Below, one piece after another: positions 21,071-32,371 of a stretch of DNA of 64,000 nucleotides. Source of the DNA: Chaetoceros tenuissimus (lineage: Eukaryota > Bacillariophyta > Thalassiosirophyceae > Chaetocerotales > Chaetocerotaceae). The stretch lies in NCBI GenBank assembly GCA_021927905.1, contig BLLK01000049.1:115073-179072 (forward strand). Reading direction: 5' to 3'. The notes below the pieces were generated by a model. That model worked only from the letters and a program-made list of their open reading frames with translations, did no database searches and had not been told where the DNA came from. The first letter of the stretch is position 1. The number at the start of each line of letters is the position of its first letter. A program made the position numbers and the translations under genes.

Positions 21071-22141
21071 ATGTCGCCCTATCACATCCAAAAGGCCTTG
21101 AGTCTCCTCTTACTAATGATATGTTTATGTTCAGCAGAACAAGAAAAGTTTCTCCGAGGAGGCAATCAAAGCAATTCCACTTCCATTGAATCTCAAGAAT
21201 TCTCTCTCTTGACATCGCTATCACAAAGAATGAAGCCACAGCCAATCTTATACAACACTTCCACATCTCAACCACTCACTCATCAATTTTATCATCTCCA
21301 TCACATGAAATCAGGCGGCACGTCACTATCGAGCTGGATACGATGTGGTTCCTCCCGTGCAGATCCACATATCCCTACCGCATCATTAAGTGAATGCAGT
21401 CAAAACTTTTATAAAATGTGTCTTAGTGAGAATAAATGCCGAGAACGATTTGATACTTCTTCCTTAATGAATTATTGTTCACCACTTGCCGTTGTCAATT
21501 ATTTCGGTTGGAACAATCATACGGATGATGCTACAGCTAGTACTACTAGGACACGAGCGGTTACCATGATGAGACATCCTGTGCATCGTGTATGGAGTAT
21601 GTTTCGTTTCCAGACGAAATCATGTTTCAAATGTAAAAATCTCACTCAAGTTTATAGAGATATCGATGAAGGTAATACTGAAGAATATGGCAGCGGTGTA
21701 TGTTTGCCTCAGTTGCAAAATCACATTACGAGAAATTTACAAAAAAATATAAATGTGCATGAACTTGACCAAATCGAATTGAGTGATGAGGAGCGGGTCA
21801 AGGATGCCATTGATTCCATTCAAAATAGTTTTACAGTTGTAGGTGTGATTGAACGACTACAGGAAACAATTGAACTCATGAGTTATTCCTTTCCTTGGTT
21901 GGCGGAAGAGATTGAGGGATCCGATAAAACTTGTCCTTTTCCACATAGCAATGGGTCGCCTAGTAATAATCGGTGTTTGAATGGAAAACATTGGCATTTG
22001 CCGGATGAACCGGATGAAGAGACACGGAAAGCTATTGAAGAACATAATCAGTTGGATATTATGGTGTATGAAGCGGCGCTTCAACATTTTGAATTGCAGA
22101 AAGTGGCAATGGTGATGGATGATACAGAAGATATGGAGTAA
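21071..22141 (+). CDS. Sulfotransferase-like protein, secretory, 356 aa
   Basis: Single exon with a signal peptide or anchor (SLLLLMICLCSA, residues 11-22). The 5'-phosphosulfate loop for PAPS appears as HHMKSGGTSLSSW (residues 77-89), and a 3'-phosphate-binding element as MRHPVHRVWSMF (167-178), with the expected Arg and Ser. Several N-glycosylation sequons and Cys pairs fit a Golgi-lumenal enzyme. The family moves sulfate from PAPS to carbohydrates or proteins, which suits the sulfated polysaccharides of diatoms. A second P-loop protein of this kind lies 700 bases downstream on the same strand. Confidence 0.7.
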   Translation: MSPYHIQKALSLLLLMICLCSAEQEKFLRGGNQSNSTSIESQEFSLLTSLSQRMKPQPILYNTSTSQPLTHQFYHLHHMKSGGTSLSSWIRCGSSRADPHIPTASLSECSQNFYKMCLSENKCRERFDTSSLMNYCSPLAVVNYFGWNNHTDDATASTTRTRAVTMMRHPVHRVWSMFRFQTKSCFKCKNLTQVYRDIDEGNTEEYGSGVCLPQLQNHITRNLQKNINVHELDQIELSDEERVKDAIDSIQNSFTVVGVIERLQETIELMSYSFPWLAEEIEGSDKTCPFPHSNGSPSNNRCLNGKHWHLPDEPDEETRKAIEEHNQLDIMVYEAALQHFELQKVAMVMDDTEDME

Positions 22142-22835
22142 GATAAAGAGATGGGTGAAAGTGGTAGAAGTCTAATAACTACTAGCTATAAATGTGAACC
22201 CAGTAGATATTCTATTTTTGCTACATAGTAATCGTTTCTTTCTTGAAAGTACTGTAACAGAAGCCGTCTTTCATGCGGTAAACAATGACGAGAAATATTC
22301 TTTATACAGAGAATGCGCTTTATTTACAAAAATGAAATAAATTTCTAATTTTGTCGAAGAGATAAGTCCTGCAGCATTTCGAATCAAGAATGAAGTAAGG
22401 ATCAGCGCCTTTTATCAAACTTCTATCAACTGAAATTACTGAGTTCTCGATTATTTCAGGAAGAAGGTGGCTCTCTAAATATTCAAAATATAATTTGACA
22501 CTTTCATAGAGGATGAAATAGATAATAACCTACAATGATGAGAAATACTACATCAGAGAGCGATTTCTTCTTTCAATTTGAAGAATTTGACAATGACGCA
22601 GCTGTGAGGTACTTTATTAGCCAAATCGAGAAGCCTACAAGTCTGTACGTCATTAGTTCGTACTTGGCTTCTTTTTAACCCCGAGATCCGAGAGAAAAAT
22701 GAATGGTGAATAAAGCTTTATGACACCTTTGTCATAACCATTGTCTGTTTCAACCTTCACCTAGTTGTTAAGACCAACCTCTCATTTAGTATTAGTAAAA
22801 GAAGTCATTGTACCGCCAGTAATTGCACCAGCGAC
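22142..22835. other. Intergenic region between two sulfotransferase-like genes
   Basis: AT-rich, with no convincing open frame, repeat or RNA gene. It should contain the promoter of the downstream gene. Confidence 0.35.
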
Positions 22836-23858
22836 ATGATTGAAAAAGAAAACAGTGCTCTCATTCTTCATGAAACGGACTTTTCATGTGATGAAGAAGA
22901 AAATGAGTTAGAAAGTATTCTCACTTCTAACAACGAGGGAAAAAATGATCGTACGAGTAAAAATTTATCAAATCCAAACTGGAAATATGCATGCATTTTC
23001 AGTGCAGTCATATACTCTCTCGTTACATTTTTGTTCATTGTTCCATCTAGTGGAACCTTGTGGACAAGAGAGGATGCTCATCATCACGAATACACTCGAT
23101 CAGATATTATCTATGGTCATCTACACATTGCAAAAACTGGCGGAAGTTCTTTGAATGGAATAATGGCCAATAGATTTGAGCGAGTTTGCGGAAATAAAGG
23201 CTATAGCTATGATGCATACTTGGCAAACGAAAGAGCAAAATTAATTGCCGATGCAGCCAATGCTGACTCTATCAAGATAAGTTCTGAATGGAGCTCTGAT
23301 AAGGTGCCTTTTTCCTTCATGCATGAAATTGGATATGAAGATTGCGATTATATCAGTACCGAAGAGGAAAATCCACAGTTTTGGATCGATTATTTTGGAG
23401 ATGAGGGATTACATAATGGAACCCAATTGGAGTTACATGTTCCATGTCGAGATCCTATCGATCATTTGATGTCTCAGTGTAATCACATGTGGTATGTTAT
23501 TGATTGCGAGGCTGATAACGACCAAGATTTCTACGAATCAATTGAAAGTTGCTATTTATATTTAGGACGATACAGTCATCAACTTCGTGATCACTTTGAT
23601 GTCAAGTGCTTTGACTTTCATAAGGAGTTTACAACCTACATAGATCTAATGTCGAATCATCTTCAAGAGCGTAGGTTTGCATCAGAGCCCTTTATCCAAA
23701 GAGAGACTAATCGAAAGCGAAATAAAGAAATGGAATGCATCTGGGGTCGACAGGATTTGATCGACAAGACTCGAAAGTATCTCTTGGAAAATATTGAGTA
23801 CTATCAGTTCTGTAATGAATGCATAGGAAGCGAAGATGATCTTACGAGAGACGTATAA
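22836..23858 (+). CDS. Type II membrane protein with sulfotransferase-like P-loop, 340 aa
   Basis: Single exon. A 50-residue acidic cytosolic region is followed by one transmembrane helix (about 51-70) and a lumenal domain. That domain opens with GHLHIAKTGGSSLNG (residues 94-108), the PAPS-binding loop shared by many Golgi sulfotransferases. A candidate for the second PAPS element is LHVPCRDPIDHLMS, where RDP-H fits the usual RdPxxRxxS only partly. Cys are frequent in the lumenal part. Probably a divergent carbohydrate sulfotransferase; substrate unknown. Confidence 0.6.
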   Translation: MIEKENSALILHETDFSCDEEENELESILTSNNEGKNDRTSKNLSNPNWKYACIFSAVIYSLVTFLFIVPSSGTLWTREDAHHHEYTRSDIIYGHLHIAKTGGSSLNGIMANRFERVCGNKGYSYDAYLANERAKLIADAANADSIKISSEWSSDKVPFSFMHEIGYEDCDYISTEEENPQFWIDYFGDEGLHNGTQLELHVPCRDPIDHLMSQCNHMWYVIDCEADNDQDFYESIESCYLYLGRYSHQLRDHFDVKCFDFHKEFTTYIDLMSNHLQERRFASEPFIQRETNRKRNKEMECIWGRQDLIDKTRKYLLENIEYYQFCNECIGSEDDLTRDV

Positions 23859-24290
23859 TGCTAGTTCTTCTAATTAAAGATTTAAAAAGTCACACACATG
23901 GGATTCAATCAACAGTTTAAGGTATCTGCGATTTATTAGTATTTCGTGAAATAGACTTTTTTACATTCCATATCATGGTACTTTTATGGAGCGTGCTTCT
24001 TGTCAATTTTCAAAAATTAATACAGATAAAGCACTTATTCTATACCTTTTCGAAAAAGATGTAGATGTGTTTTGTCTGTAAGAAAACGAAGTCATATAAA
24101 GGCTTGAATTAGACTCAATACCAATGACGGAATTTTTTTAAAAAAGAGGCTATTTATTCAAGGTATACCACAGTGTACTACGTACGAAGAAAAGGCCATC
24201 TTCTCATCTCTCACCACTTCAACGTTCACATCACTGTTTATTACAAAACTTTCTTCCCAGTGTAATTGTTGTGTATTATTCTACACAGCT
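23859..24290. other. Intergenic region
   Basis: AT-rich region upstream of the plus-strand multipass gene. No feature recognised. Confidence 0.3.
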
Positions 24291-26068
24291 ATGGAGAGCA
24301 ATGAAGTAGATTACAATGATCCTGTTCTAAGTCTAGGGATAGGAGTCACTTTATGCTGGCTAGTAGTTACACTTTGTATGGAAATAGAAAAGAAGAATTC
24401 AATTTTGACTCGTCCTCCTCAAAGAAGAACAATTCAGCCGCGGCATGAAAGAAGTGCTACATTGAAAAGAGATCTTTTAATAGCATTCATGATCATGCTT
24501 TCTGTCTACATAGGATCAGCAGTGGGTACAGCTATGGTGACTCAAGATATGGACTGGAGAATGTTTGCAATCATCACTGGACTTTCAAGATGTGAGTTTC
24601 TTTGAAAATAGTTCATGTTGATCTTTACGCCAAGAGTACTGTTTCTTATCATGTTCGATCTTGAAGTTGTTGGAGCAATTTTTATGTTTTTGGTTTCATT
24701 GGGTATTCCTAAATGGATTTTTATATTTCCAAGCCATGACGATGTGACTATAGAAGAGTCGGATACAAGCGTTTTATCGTCCGTGTTGAAAGCCTTTCTA
24801 CATATCTACTTTTTAAACCTATTATTCTTTTGTGGAGCATCGGCTGTCAAGATATCGATATCATCTATCCTTGGGTTTTTTTCTGGTGGAATCATAGTTT
24901 ATGTTATTCAAGTTGCAAGGAAAAGGCTTGATAGCATAGAAAGAACGAGAAAAGTAGCAGTTGGAACCATCTTCGTACTTCACGTCATTTCTGCAATCTG
25001 TTTTGCGAGTGGATGTAGATACATTGAGGTCGTATGGGGAACAGAGTGCAGTAATGATGATTTGATACTCCACCTAGTCAGCTTCTTTTTGTGGCTTCTA
25101 CTTGAAGGTATATTCTCTATTTCAATTTGGCGGAGGAATATTACGACTAGAGAAGTTGAGGCAAATGCAGACTTGGTACCTAATGAGGATAATAATAGTC
25201 AGCAAGATGGTGCAATTGATGCTCAAATAGAGAATATCAATCATCCAAAGGAAGGTTCAGAAAGTCCAAGGCCGCGTCTAGAAAAGATCTGGGCAGTTTT
25301 GAGACAGACGTTTCTGATTTGTACGAATCTTCTGTTTCTTTATCTAGTTATTGTCATTATAGGTGCAAATTATCAATTTAGAATCGTCCAGCGTCATCTT
25401 AAAGGTGCACAAGATATTCTCTACCCATCTGACTACAATAGGTGAGTTTCATAGTTGCTGTTCGCTATACTGTATTTATCAAGCGAACTATACGACTCAT
25501 TAATATCCTTAGTGGTGAGGTCTGTGCATGGAACTATGAACAAGAAGCCGCTACAAATGAACTAAACATTACAACCTTTTCAACTCCTGAAGAGGCTTTA
25601 AGTCAGAACTTTAGTATAGTACATTGTGGAGCATGTGCAGCATGTTCCAACTGGAATGATTTACGACTGCAATGGACAACTCGTACGCACCTCGCATTTG
25701 ATGCTCAAAATTGTGCAAAGAAATCTCTATTTGGAGGTAAAGATGCTGTACAAACATGCAATGAAAACTCCATAGGCTTTAGTGAACAATGTGCCAAATG
25801 TTGGACGGAAGATGAGCTATGTGCCAAAAAGAACTGTGTATTCATCTATTTACAAAGCGTAATGTTGAATAAAATGACAAACTTTGAAGTTGGACTGAAT
25901 CACATAACATCTGCGACTTGTGATGAAGCAATGTGTGGCGTAGATTTCACCTTTTGCTCTGGTGCTAATCGAAGAAGGATGAATATAGTGAGTACTATTG
26001 AAAGGCCGGTAAATCAACAGTGTAGAATCATTGAGCAAGATTGGCAGACTGTGTTTGATCATCCATAA
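24291..26068 (+). CDS. Multipass membrane protein with C-terminal Cys-rich domain, three exons, 553 aa
   Basis: My model joins 24291-24591, 24637-25441 and 25513-26068 in frame. The first intron would be only 45 bases, so that junction is less certain. About eight helices occupy residues 10-355. The final 185 residues form a conserved-looking Cys-rich domain with IVHCGACAACSNWNDL, CAKCWTEDELCAKKNC, FIYLQSVML, SATCDEAMCG and FCSGANRRRMNI. I recognise this layout from uncharacterised algal proteins but cannot name a biochemical function. The many paired Cys suggest a lumenal or extracellular, disulfide-bonded or metal-binding module. Confidence 0.65.
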
Positions 26069-26161
26069 AGTGGAGGTTAGTCAGATAGGCATTCATGCAC
26101 CTTAGATCAAAATGAAGTCGTTATAGTTAATAAATTAATTGCTCCTGGAGCAGCATAACAA

Positions 26162-26574
26162 CTAAATAGTACTCAAATAAGGTCCACTTTTTGCTCCAGC
26201 CTTTCTTAAACGACCTTTTATAACATGGATCACCCCCAATGTATATAGTTGCAACTTTGACAAAGATTGGAATACTAGGTTAGAAGAATACTTGATCAAT
26301 AAAATCTGCTACGATGAAGCTTACCTACTTGATTAATCGCACCCTCGAAGATGCTAGACCAAAAGCAGTCGCATACTTGTGCAATGTTCAACGCGACCTT
26401 CAGTTCGTATTGAGCTATTGCTAATCCCATCCCTATCCCAAAACCTGATATAAAACCAAGGAAGTTAACCAAAAAGTATACAGAAAGAAACGTTTTCCAT
26501 CCTCTCCAAAAAATTTGGAATGTAGTTTGAAATAAATCAAAGATTGATGCTGGTTTATTTCCAAAGAAATCCAT
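26162..26574 (-). CDS. Short membrane protein, N-terminal fragment of the multipass family at 19187-20419
   Basis: Exons 26325-26574 and 26162-26274 can be joined in frame (GTAAGC donor, CTAG acceptor) to give about 120 residues. The start has one long hydrophobic stretch (about 30-60). The opening SIFDLFQTTFQIFWRGWKTF parallels the start of the membrane protein at 20419 (SVLSITFSIFALEWKTYVKL). The usual later helices are absent, so it is probably a truncated copy or pseudogene rather than a complete member. It is convergent with the preceding gene. Confidence 0.4.
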
Positions 26575-26925
26575 TTTCGATTATCATGTCTATGCTTTGG
26601 CAGAACTACTATGAGAAGAGAAACACAAGGAAGATACTCAACTTTACGACTTAATAAGAATAGTGGCTTTAAGCCTTCGCTATTTGCGGAATGTGGAATA
26701 TAAACGTTCGTAGTATTTTACGTCTAAAAAGTGGGAATTTTCGCTCTCCGAACAAAAGTGATGTTCTAGTCCCATTTATGAGAGAGGAACCCGGTAATGT
26801 TGCGAATACTGTAGTATCTTTTTTTCTTTTTTATACTAGACTACTACTCTAGATACGAAGAAGAATCTAAAGGTAATAAATCATCTCTATCACGTATTTG
26901 TGTTCGAAAGATCGACAAGAGAATT
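26575..26925. other. Divergent intergenic region
   Basis: Lies between the truncated membrane gene (minus) and the Rossmann-fold gene (plus). No element recognised. Confidence 0.3.
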
Positions 26926-27876
26926 ATGAACCTACGTAGATCTTTTCGCCACTACGCTACATTCTCTCTTCTCTTCATTATAGCTTGCAAAGCTGCATTT
27001 GGAATCGATGCCCAGTCTGCCTCTTACGAGAAGGTGCAAAAGAAGCCTACAGTTATGTTATTTGGATCCAATGGTGCTGTAGGATCTAATGTCTTATCGG
27101 CTCTATTGAAAGAAACTATCTCTGAAACTACTGATGAAAGTTTTTGGAATGAAATTATTCTTGTCGGTCGTCGCTTTCCATCTACTGAAGAGAGCAAATT
27201 GATAAAGACTGTATCCATAACCTCTTTGAAAGATATCGACAAAAACGAAGACGAACTTTCATCCATTCAAGATACAACTCTCGATGCATGTGTTATTGCT
27301 CTTGGTGTGGGTAGTCCACAAGATATGACTCTATCCTACTGGCACTCTGTTGAAATTGACATGATTGGATCTATCACTCGGCTTTGTGTTCAAAAGGGTG
27401 CTAAATATATTTCTCTATTATCTTCGATAGATGCTGAGGTGAATCCTGTCTCAATTACTGTGAAAGAATTGGAGAAATAAAACAAACCGCTGGGATGGCT
27501 TCGTATGATCATGTTGTACTTTCGAATGAAAGGTTTATCGGAACAAGTAGTACTTGAAAGTGCAAGTAAAAGCAATATTCACGTGTGCATAATGCAACCT
27601 AGTCAGATTGTTACCGAGACGACTAGATATGGATGGTTTGATTACATCTTATTCAAACTTTTGCCTGCGATTGACCCTTTGATGCCTAGATATTGGCATT
27701 CTGTACAAGTTAGACTATTGGGTATGGCATTTGCGAAAGATGCAGCAAATGCAATGAGAGGTGATATTACAAAGGGAAAGAATGGTAGAAAGACATTTAA
27801 TGATTTTGTTCAACTAAGTGGAGAAGACTTCAAAACAATTCAGTCCGACTTGGATGGTACAAAATGGGAGTTGTAG
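26926..27876 (+). pseudogene. NAD(P)-binding Rossmann-fold protein interrupted by one in-frame TAA
   Basis: The frame starting at 26926 has a signal peptide (SLLFIIACKAAFG) and then PTVMLFGSNGAVGSNVLSAL, a GxxGxxG dinucleotide-binding loop of the NmrA/atypical SDR kind, followed by CVIALGVGSPQDM and KYISLLSSIDAEV. TAA at 27478-27480 ends it. The same frame then continues for 132 codons with family-like sequence (NKPLGWLRMIMLYFRMKGLS, IHVCIMQPSQIVTE) to the stop at 27874-27876. Without the TAA the product would be about 316 residues. A sequencing error, a recent null allele or stop readthrough are all possible. Substrate unknown. Confidence 0.68.
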
Positions 27877-27900
27877 TATCTCTGCTTTCGTGTATGTGTA

Positions 27901-29783
27901 TTAATGCAAATCCCAATTCTCCATTACTCGTCGGTATTCACCTCTCATCATATCCTCAATCTTGGCAGTATTGTTTCTATCTACAGGGTCTATCCAAACT
28001 GGCTTAATGTATCCTGCAGATTCATAAAAGATGTGATCAAAGCGTTTCTTCTTTCCAACACACCACTACATGCAAAACAGAGGACGATGATTCATGAGTT
28101 TCTACTTCAGAAAAAGGATAAGAGGATGGGATCTACTTACATGATTGTCTCTTACATAACCATCATCTCGTCTTGGCTTTGGGCACATCTTTTGAGGACA
28201 ATAAACATCGTGAGATTTACCTAACAGTATAAAATACCTCAATCTAAATTTTCGCTTACCTTTCCAGCTGTATATAAAAACACAGTACTACCTCGGCTCA
28301 TAAACACACTTGACATTGACCCTCCTCCTTGATTGACAAATAGTAAGGCCGAGCTCATTGCTATCCTTGCCTCTTCTTGAACTGTTACGTTTGCCATATC
28401 AACTACTTTCACTTTATCTTCTCCAACCAAAGCTTTTGCAATGGGTATTGTGTTTTCAAAGAAGGTCACTTCTTTAGGACGTGAGCTACCACCTGGAAGA
28501 GAGAATGTGATGTAACCTTCTCTTTTCTTTGAATCTTCAATTTTGAAGTTTGGGTAAAAGATATTACGAAGCAGATAGTTGCGAAAAGAATAAAGTTGAG
28601 AAGCTCTGCCTATGGAGCAATCTCCAGCACAAGAGATTTGTCCTAATCTACCAGTTCCAATCAGCGTCTTCGGTATTCTTACAAAATCGACATTTGAAAG
28701 CATTCTATTCTTTACAGTGCCAATACTTGTATCATTTGCATGGCCAATGAAATTGTTCACTCCTCGTAACCAATTGCCAGTTCGAGCAATGTCTCCTGTC
28801 TCATGAGTTTCAAATCGTAAAAATTTTGAATATACTCTTTTGTACATCTTTGTACATGTTTTCCATCGATCATTCCTCCACTCTTCCCTTTTACGTCCAC
28901 CAGCATAAGGTGTGCATCGATAATAGGGATCAGGATCTGTGAAATGATGTTCATGAAAGAATGGGAAGATTTGCTTCTCTGTTAGTCCAAATATATCCAA
29001 CATGCTGAATAGAGATAAAAAGTCATCCCAAAGTAGATGACCTATGTTGAAGCCGTAGAATGGTTGGTACACCATCATAACCAAGTCTTTTGGTGCCATG
29101 ATTTCGGCATGACTTGTAAATGTTTTATTTTCAACATGAATTACAGGAGCGAACTTTGTCCAATCTACAATTTCATTTTTTGGTCCAAAAGGTGCCTTTC
29201 CAGCTTGAATAATATCTTGTACATTACCAACAGACACAGTCATGGATTCCTGAAACTCTAGAAAGTATGATTGGCTATGACGAAGTTTCATTTGCTCGGA
29301 CTCTGAAGGATAGTAATGAAAAGTTCCATTTCCCGGATGATAATATAAGTTGTCAAACTGACAAGTCCTTGCTATGAATCTATACGGCTGATTTTTCTCC
29401 GTTTCTCTATTATGTGCATTGACACAAGTATGTGATGAATATGAAAAGTCATCTGGGGCAGAGGGTGAGAGCCAGACATCTCGAAAAGGGTTGAATGTAT
29501 CTAATCCTTTTTCATTTTGTTCATCAGCATATTGGTCGTCGTCGCCACTCTGATTGTTTTGAGTAGTGTCATCATTATCATCGTTTCTTTCCTTCATTTC
29601 GTCAGCATATTTATCGTCGTCGTTACTCTGAAAACTGTTTCTAGTTTTCGTAGGAGGGAAAGAAGAAGAAGAACGGACATGCCGAATTTGTAGGAATTGC
29701 ATGAATATGACATAACCAACACATGTGCAAGTTATCAGAACAAGTGGTCGCATAACAAGAGCTTTGTTTTTAAGTTTTACCAT
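27901..29783 (-). CDS. Glycosyltransferase family 61-like type II membrane protein, three exons, ~578 aa
   Basis: Exon 1 (28260-29783) encodes a short cytosolic start, one transmembrane helix at about residues 11-28, an acidic stem containing the repeated phrase DD(D/K)(Q/K)YADE, and a catalytic domain with YGFNIGHLLWDDFLSL, RIPKTLIGTGRL and LLFVNQGGGSMSSVFM. These resemble the GT61/EOGT group, which adds xylose, arabinose or GlcNAc in the secretory pathway. Exons 28141-28188 and 27901-28065 complete the C-terminus (AGYIKPVWIDPVD). The acceptor of intron 1 is uncertain: a CTGTTAG acceptor at 28213 would include a sensible peptide (SHDVYCPQKM) but in the wrong frame. The 3' end lies 24 bases from that of the Rossmann gene. 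Confidence 0.68.
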
Positions 29784-30054
29784 TCTAGAGAAAGTTTTTT
29801 GATTGGATTTGATTCTTTACAGTTGTTAGGAAACTATCTACTACTTGTAGATCGTTTGATGCGAAAAAGTGATGAAAACACCCTAGTCTAGTAAGTAAAA
29901 AGTAGAACTGTCGTTAAAAACAATCGTTAAATACATCTGACTAAAAATGCTTCAGTCCCAGAAACACATCCTAAGTTTTGAATTTGACAAATTTCGTCCG
30001 GTGTTTTGTAGAGAATAGTTCTGTAACCTACACACTAAGGCTGCAATATAGGGT

Positions 30055-31692
30055 TTATTTATTGGTCATGTCATCATCTCTACAACCATCAACAGAAGGA
30101 AGTTCCACAAATTGTGCCCTTTGATCTGGTTTCCATAATATTGCAATTGAAACAATGACGAATGTGTAATTGATTGTCCATAGTATTGAGACTGAAACAA
30201 AGCTGAAATCCAGAGTTGATGATGGAGGGACTAGGAAATTTTCCTCAATTACAAAATTTGTTTTTGCTGTTTCATGTATCATCTCATATATTGCCAAACC
30301 AATTCCAAGCAGAAAAGAGACAAGAACTATCAATCGTAACGTTCGATAACAACTAACATTCAATCTTTGCCTCTCATTTTCAACATTCCTGATGATGTTA
30401 TTCAGTGCATATAGACTCAGTATGTAGAATGTGATCGTAATTACCAGTTTTCCACGTTCAATAGAAGGAAACATCGTTGGTGAAAGAAATATAAAATCGA
30501 TATCAGAAAACCGAAAGAAATCATAAATCTGTTGCTCTACTTCATTGAAGAATGAAAAAATTGAATAAAGGATAGCAACAGAAATCATCTGGGCTTTGGA
30601 TTTATTGTCTACAATAAATCCATGATTTAGTCCCCAGCCTCGGCATATCATCAGTAGTATACAAAGAATAATCGCTCTAGTTGATGCAACAATGATGCCC
30701 CCTATAAAAGCTGTTAGAAGACAATGAAGTGTACTGGTGAAGTTAGACTACTGCTGCATCAAAACTTACAAATATATGTGATTACATTCATACGAACACC
30801 AGCCGCATTCCATTCCTTATAATCAATACATTTGAGTGTCGTTGCAAAAAGTCCAAGCATTATTGAACTGAAGATCCAGTGATTGACTGAAGTAATGTAA
30901 TTTCTATTGTTCACCATATGTGTCAAATACCAAATCATGAACATAAAACAATTTCAAGAAGTGCCATTCAAAGAAGAGATAACCAGGGAGGTATCCATCT
31001 TTTCTTTTCCAGACATACTTTTTGAAAAAAGAAAGATTACTGTCGTTTTTGTTGCAATCTGATAGGAGCAAATTGTATGTCCCTGTTCCAGCATAGGTTG
31101 ACAATATAGGTGATCTAATTGACGCTTGCTCATAGAACTTATTTGACTGAATAGCCGATCGAATTTCTCCATGATATAGACTCTGATCGATGATTAAAGT
31201 CCCATTTCTTTCCTTTTGACACAATCCTAGATTTATCTCCTCTTCGTCACAGCAATAATGAATATTTCCACCATCATCTTTAATACCAATTCCTATCTCA
31301 GTCCAATCGCAAGAACTTTTTGCTTTCTCGCATGTAGCAGGTTGTTTGAAGAATAAAATTTTGACGCCAGCAAAACTTGTTTCTTTAATATGTTTCCAAG
31401 TAGGATGATCGGGAAGTTGTATAATTCTAATCTCAGACAAGTCTATTTGTCCAGGATGAATCAGATATTCCTGTTGATCGGCATCATTACATTACAGAAA
31501 TTAGTCTAAATGTTTCAAGCAGAGCGCGCGTAGACAGATTTTGCTTTGGATGCATATACTACTTACGGATGTGTAGAGTTCAAACGGTGGATGATACCTA
31601 AGCCGACGATGCATGAAAGTCCTCACTTCGGCATATGTTACTTTGACATAAAATATTGCAGTAAGTACTAGTTTAAGAGTGAGTAGCTTCAT
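30055..31692 (-). CDS. GOST-family (Lung_7-TM_R, GPR107/TMEM87-like) seven-transmembrane protein, three exons, apparent frameshift
   Basis: Exons 31567-31692, 30770-31470 and 30055-30710. A signal peptide leads a Cys-containing lumenal domain. Next come GTYNLLLSDCN and KRKDGYLPGYLFF, matching the ANCN...GYLPG junction of the family just before TM1. Later motifs RAIILCILLMICRGWGL and FVIVSIAILWKPDQRAQF match the middle helix and the C-terminal ILWRPxxxxQ signature. Such proteins act in Golgi/endosome trafficking or as channels. Within exon 2 the frame must change by one base near 30945-30955: LFYVHDLVF in one frame and MIWYLTHMV in the other both fit TM1. I read this as an indel. Confidence 0.72.
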
Positions 31693-32371
31693 AGTTCTTC
31701 GGGCATAGTTGATGTAGAGAATGCATGTGTCATGTTTAGTTGCATGTTGTTTTTTTTTGTAATGTGACGATGGAGATGGGAGATGGATGGCTCAAAGAGA
31801 ACCCTAGCTAAATAGTCACATAAGAAATCAAATCACTGATCACCTCCAGACGTATTATTTTTGGTAGATGTATTAATTCAATCTATCGCTTGGCTAATTA
31901 TAGTCTAGCTGCAAAGATAGAGAATGAAATGAAAGTTTTCTATAAAAAGGTTCTCGAGTGAACTTTTACGACTAGATATACTATGAGCGAGAGGTGAGGA
32001 GGAAGCGGAATGCGGAATTTGAAGAGTATTGTTTATTCGACAAAAAGGAAAGAGAACCCTAGCTAAATAAACTCAGTACCAAGAACCATGAAGTTCCTAC
32101 AACGATACACACTCGTTTTGCTGAAAATGAAAAATGAACACTCTTGCACCCACTTGCACACTTGCATCTTTCATAAAATATTACTTCTTGTATCTTTTCC
32201 CTCTCCTACCAAGTATCGAGAAAAGATCATTGACAAAGAGCTACCATAAAGATTTTTCAAACTAGAGCAATCTCAGGCTTGAGAAGAAGAGCAGCACTTC
32301 TTTGTACAGCTCCATTTCTCCTCCAAGAAACGAAAGCACTTTCTAGTACTTCGTCCTCAACTTGCACTGCA
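31693..32371. other. Divergent intergenic region with a repeated 21-base sequence
   Basis: Between the GOST gene (minus) and pirin (plus). The 21 bases starting AAAGAGAACCCTAGCTAAAT occur exactly at 31794-31814 and again at 32049-32069, 255 bases apart and in the same orientation. They may be paired regulatory sites or the trace of a small duplication. From 32246 rightward the sequence may be translated as the N-terminus of pirin. Confidence 0.45.
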
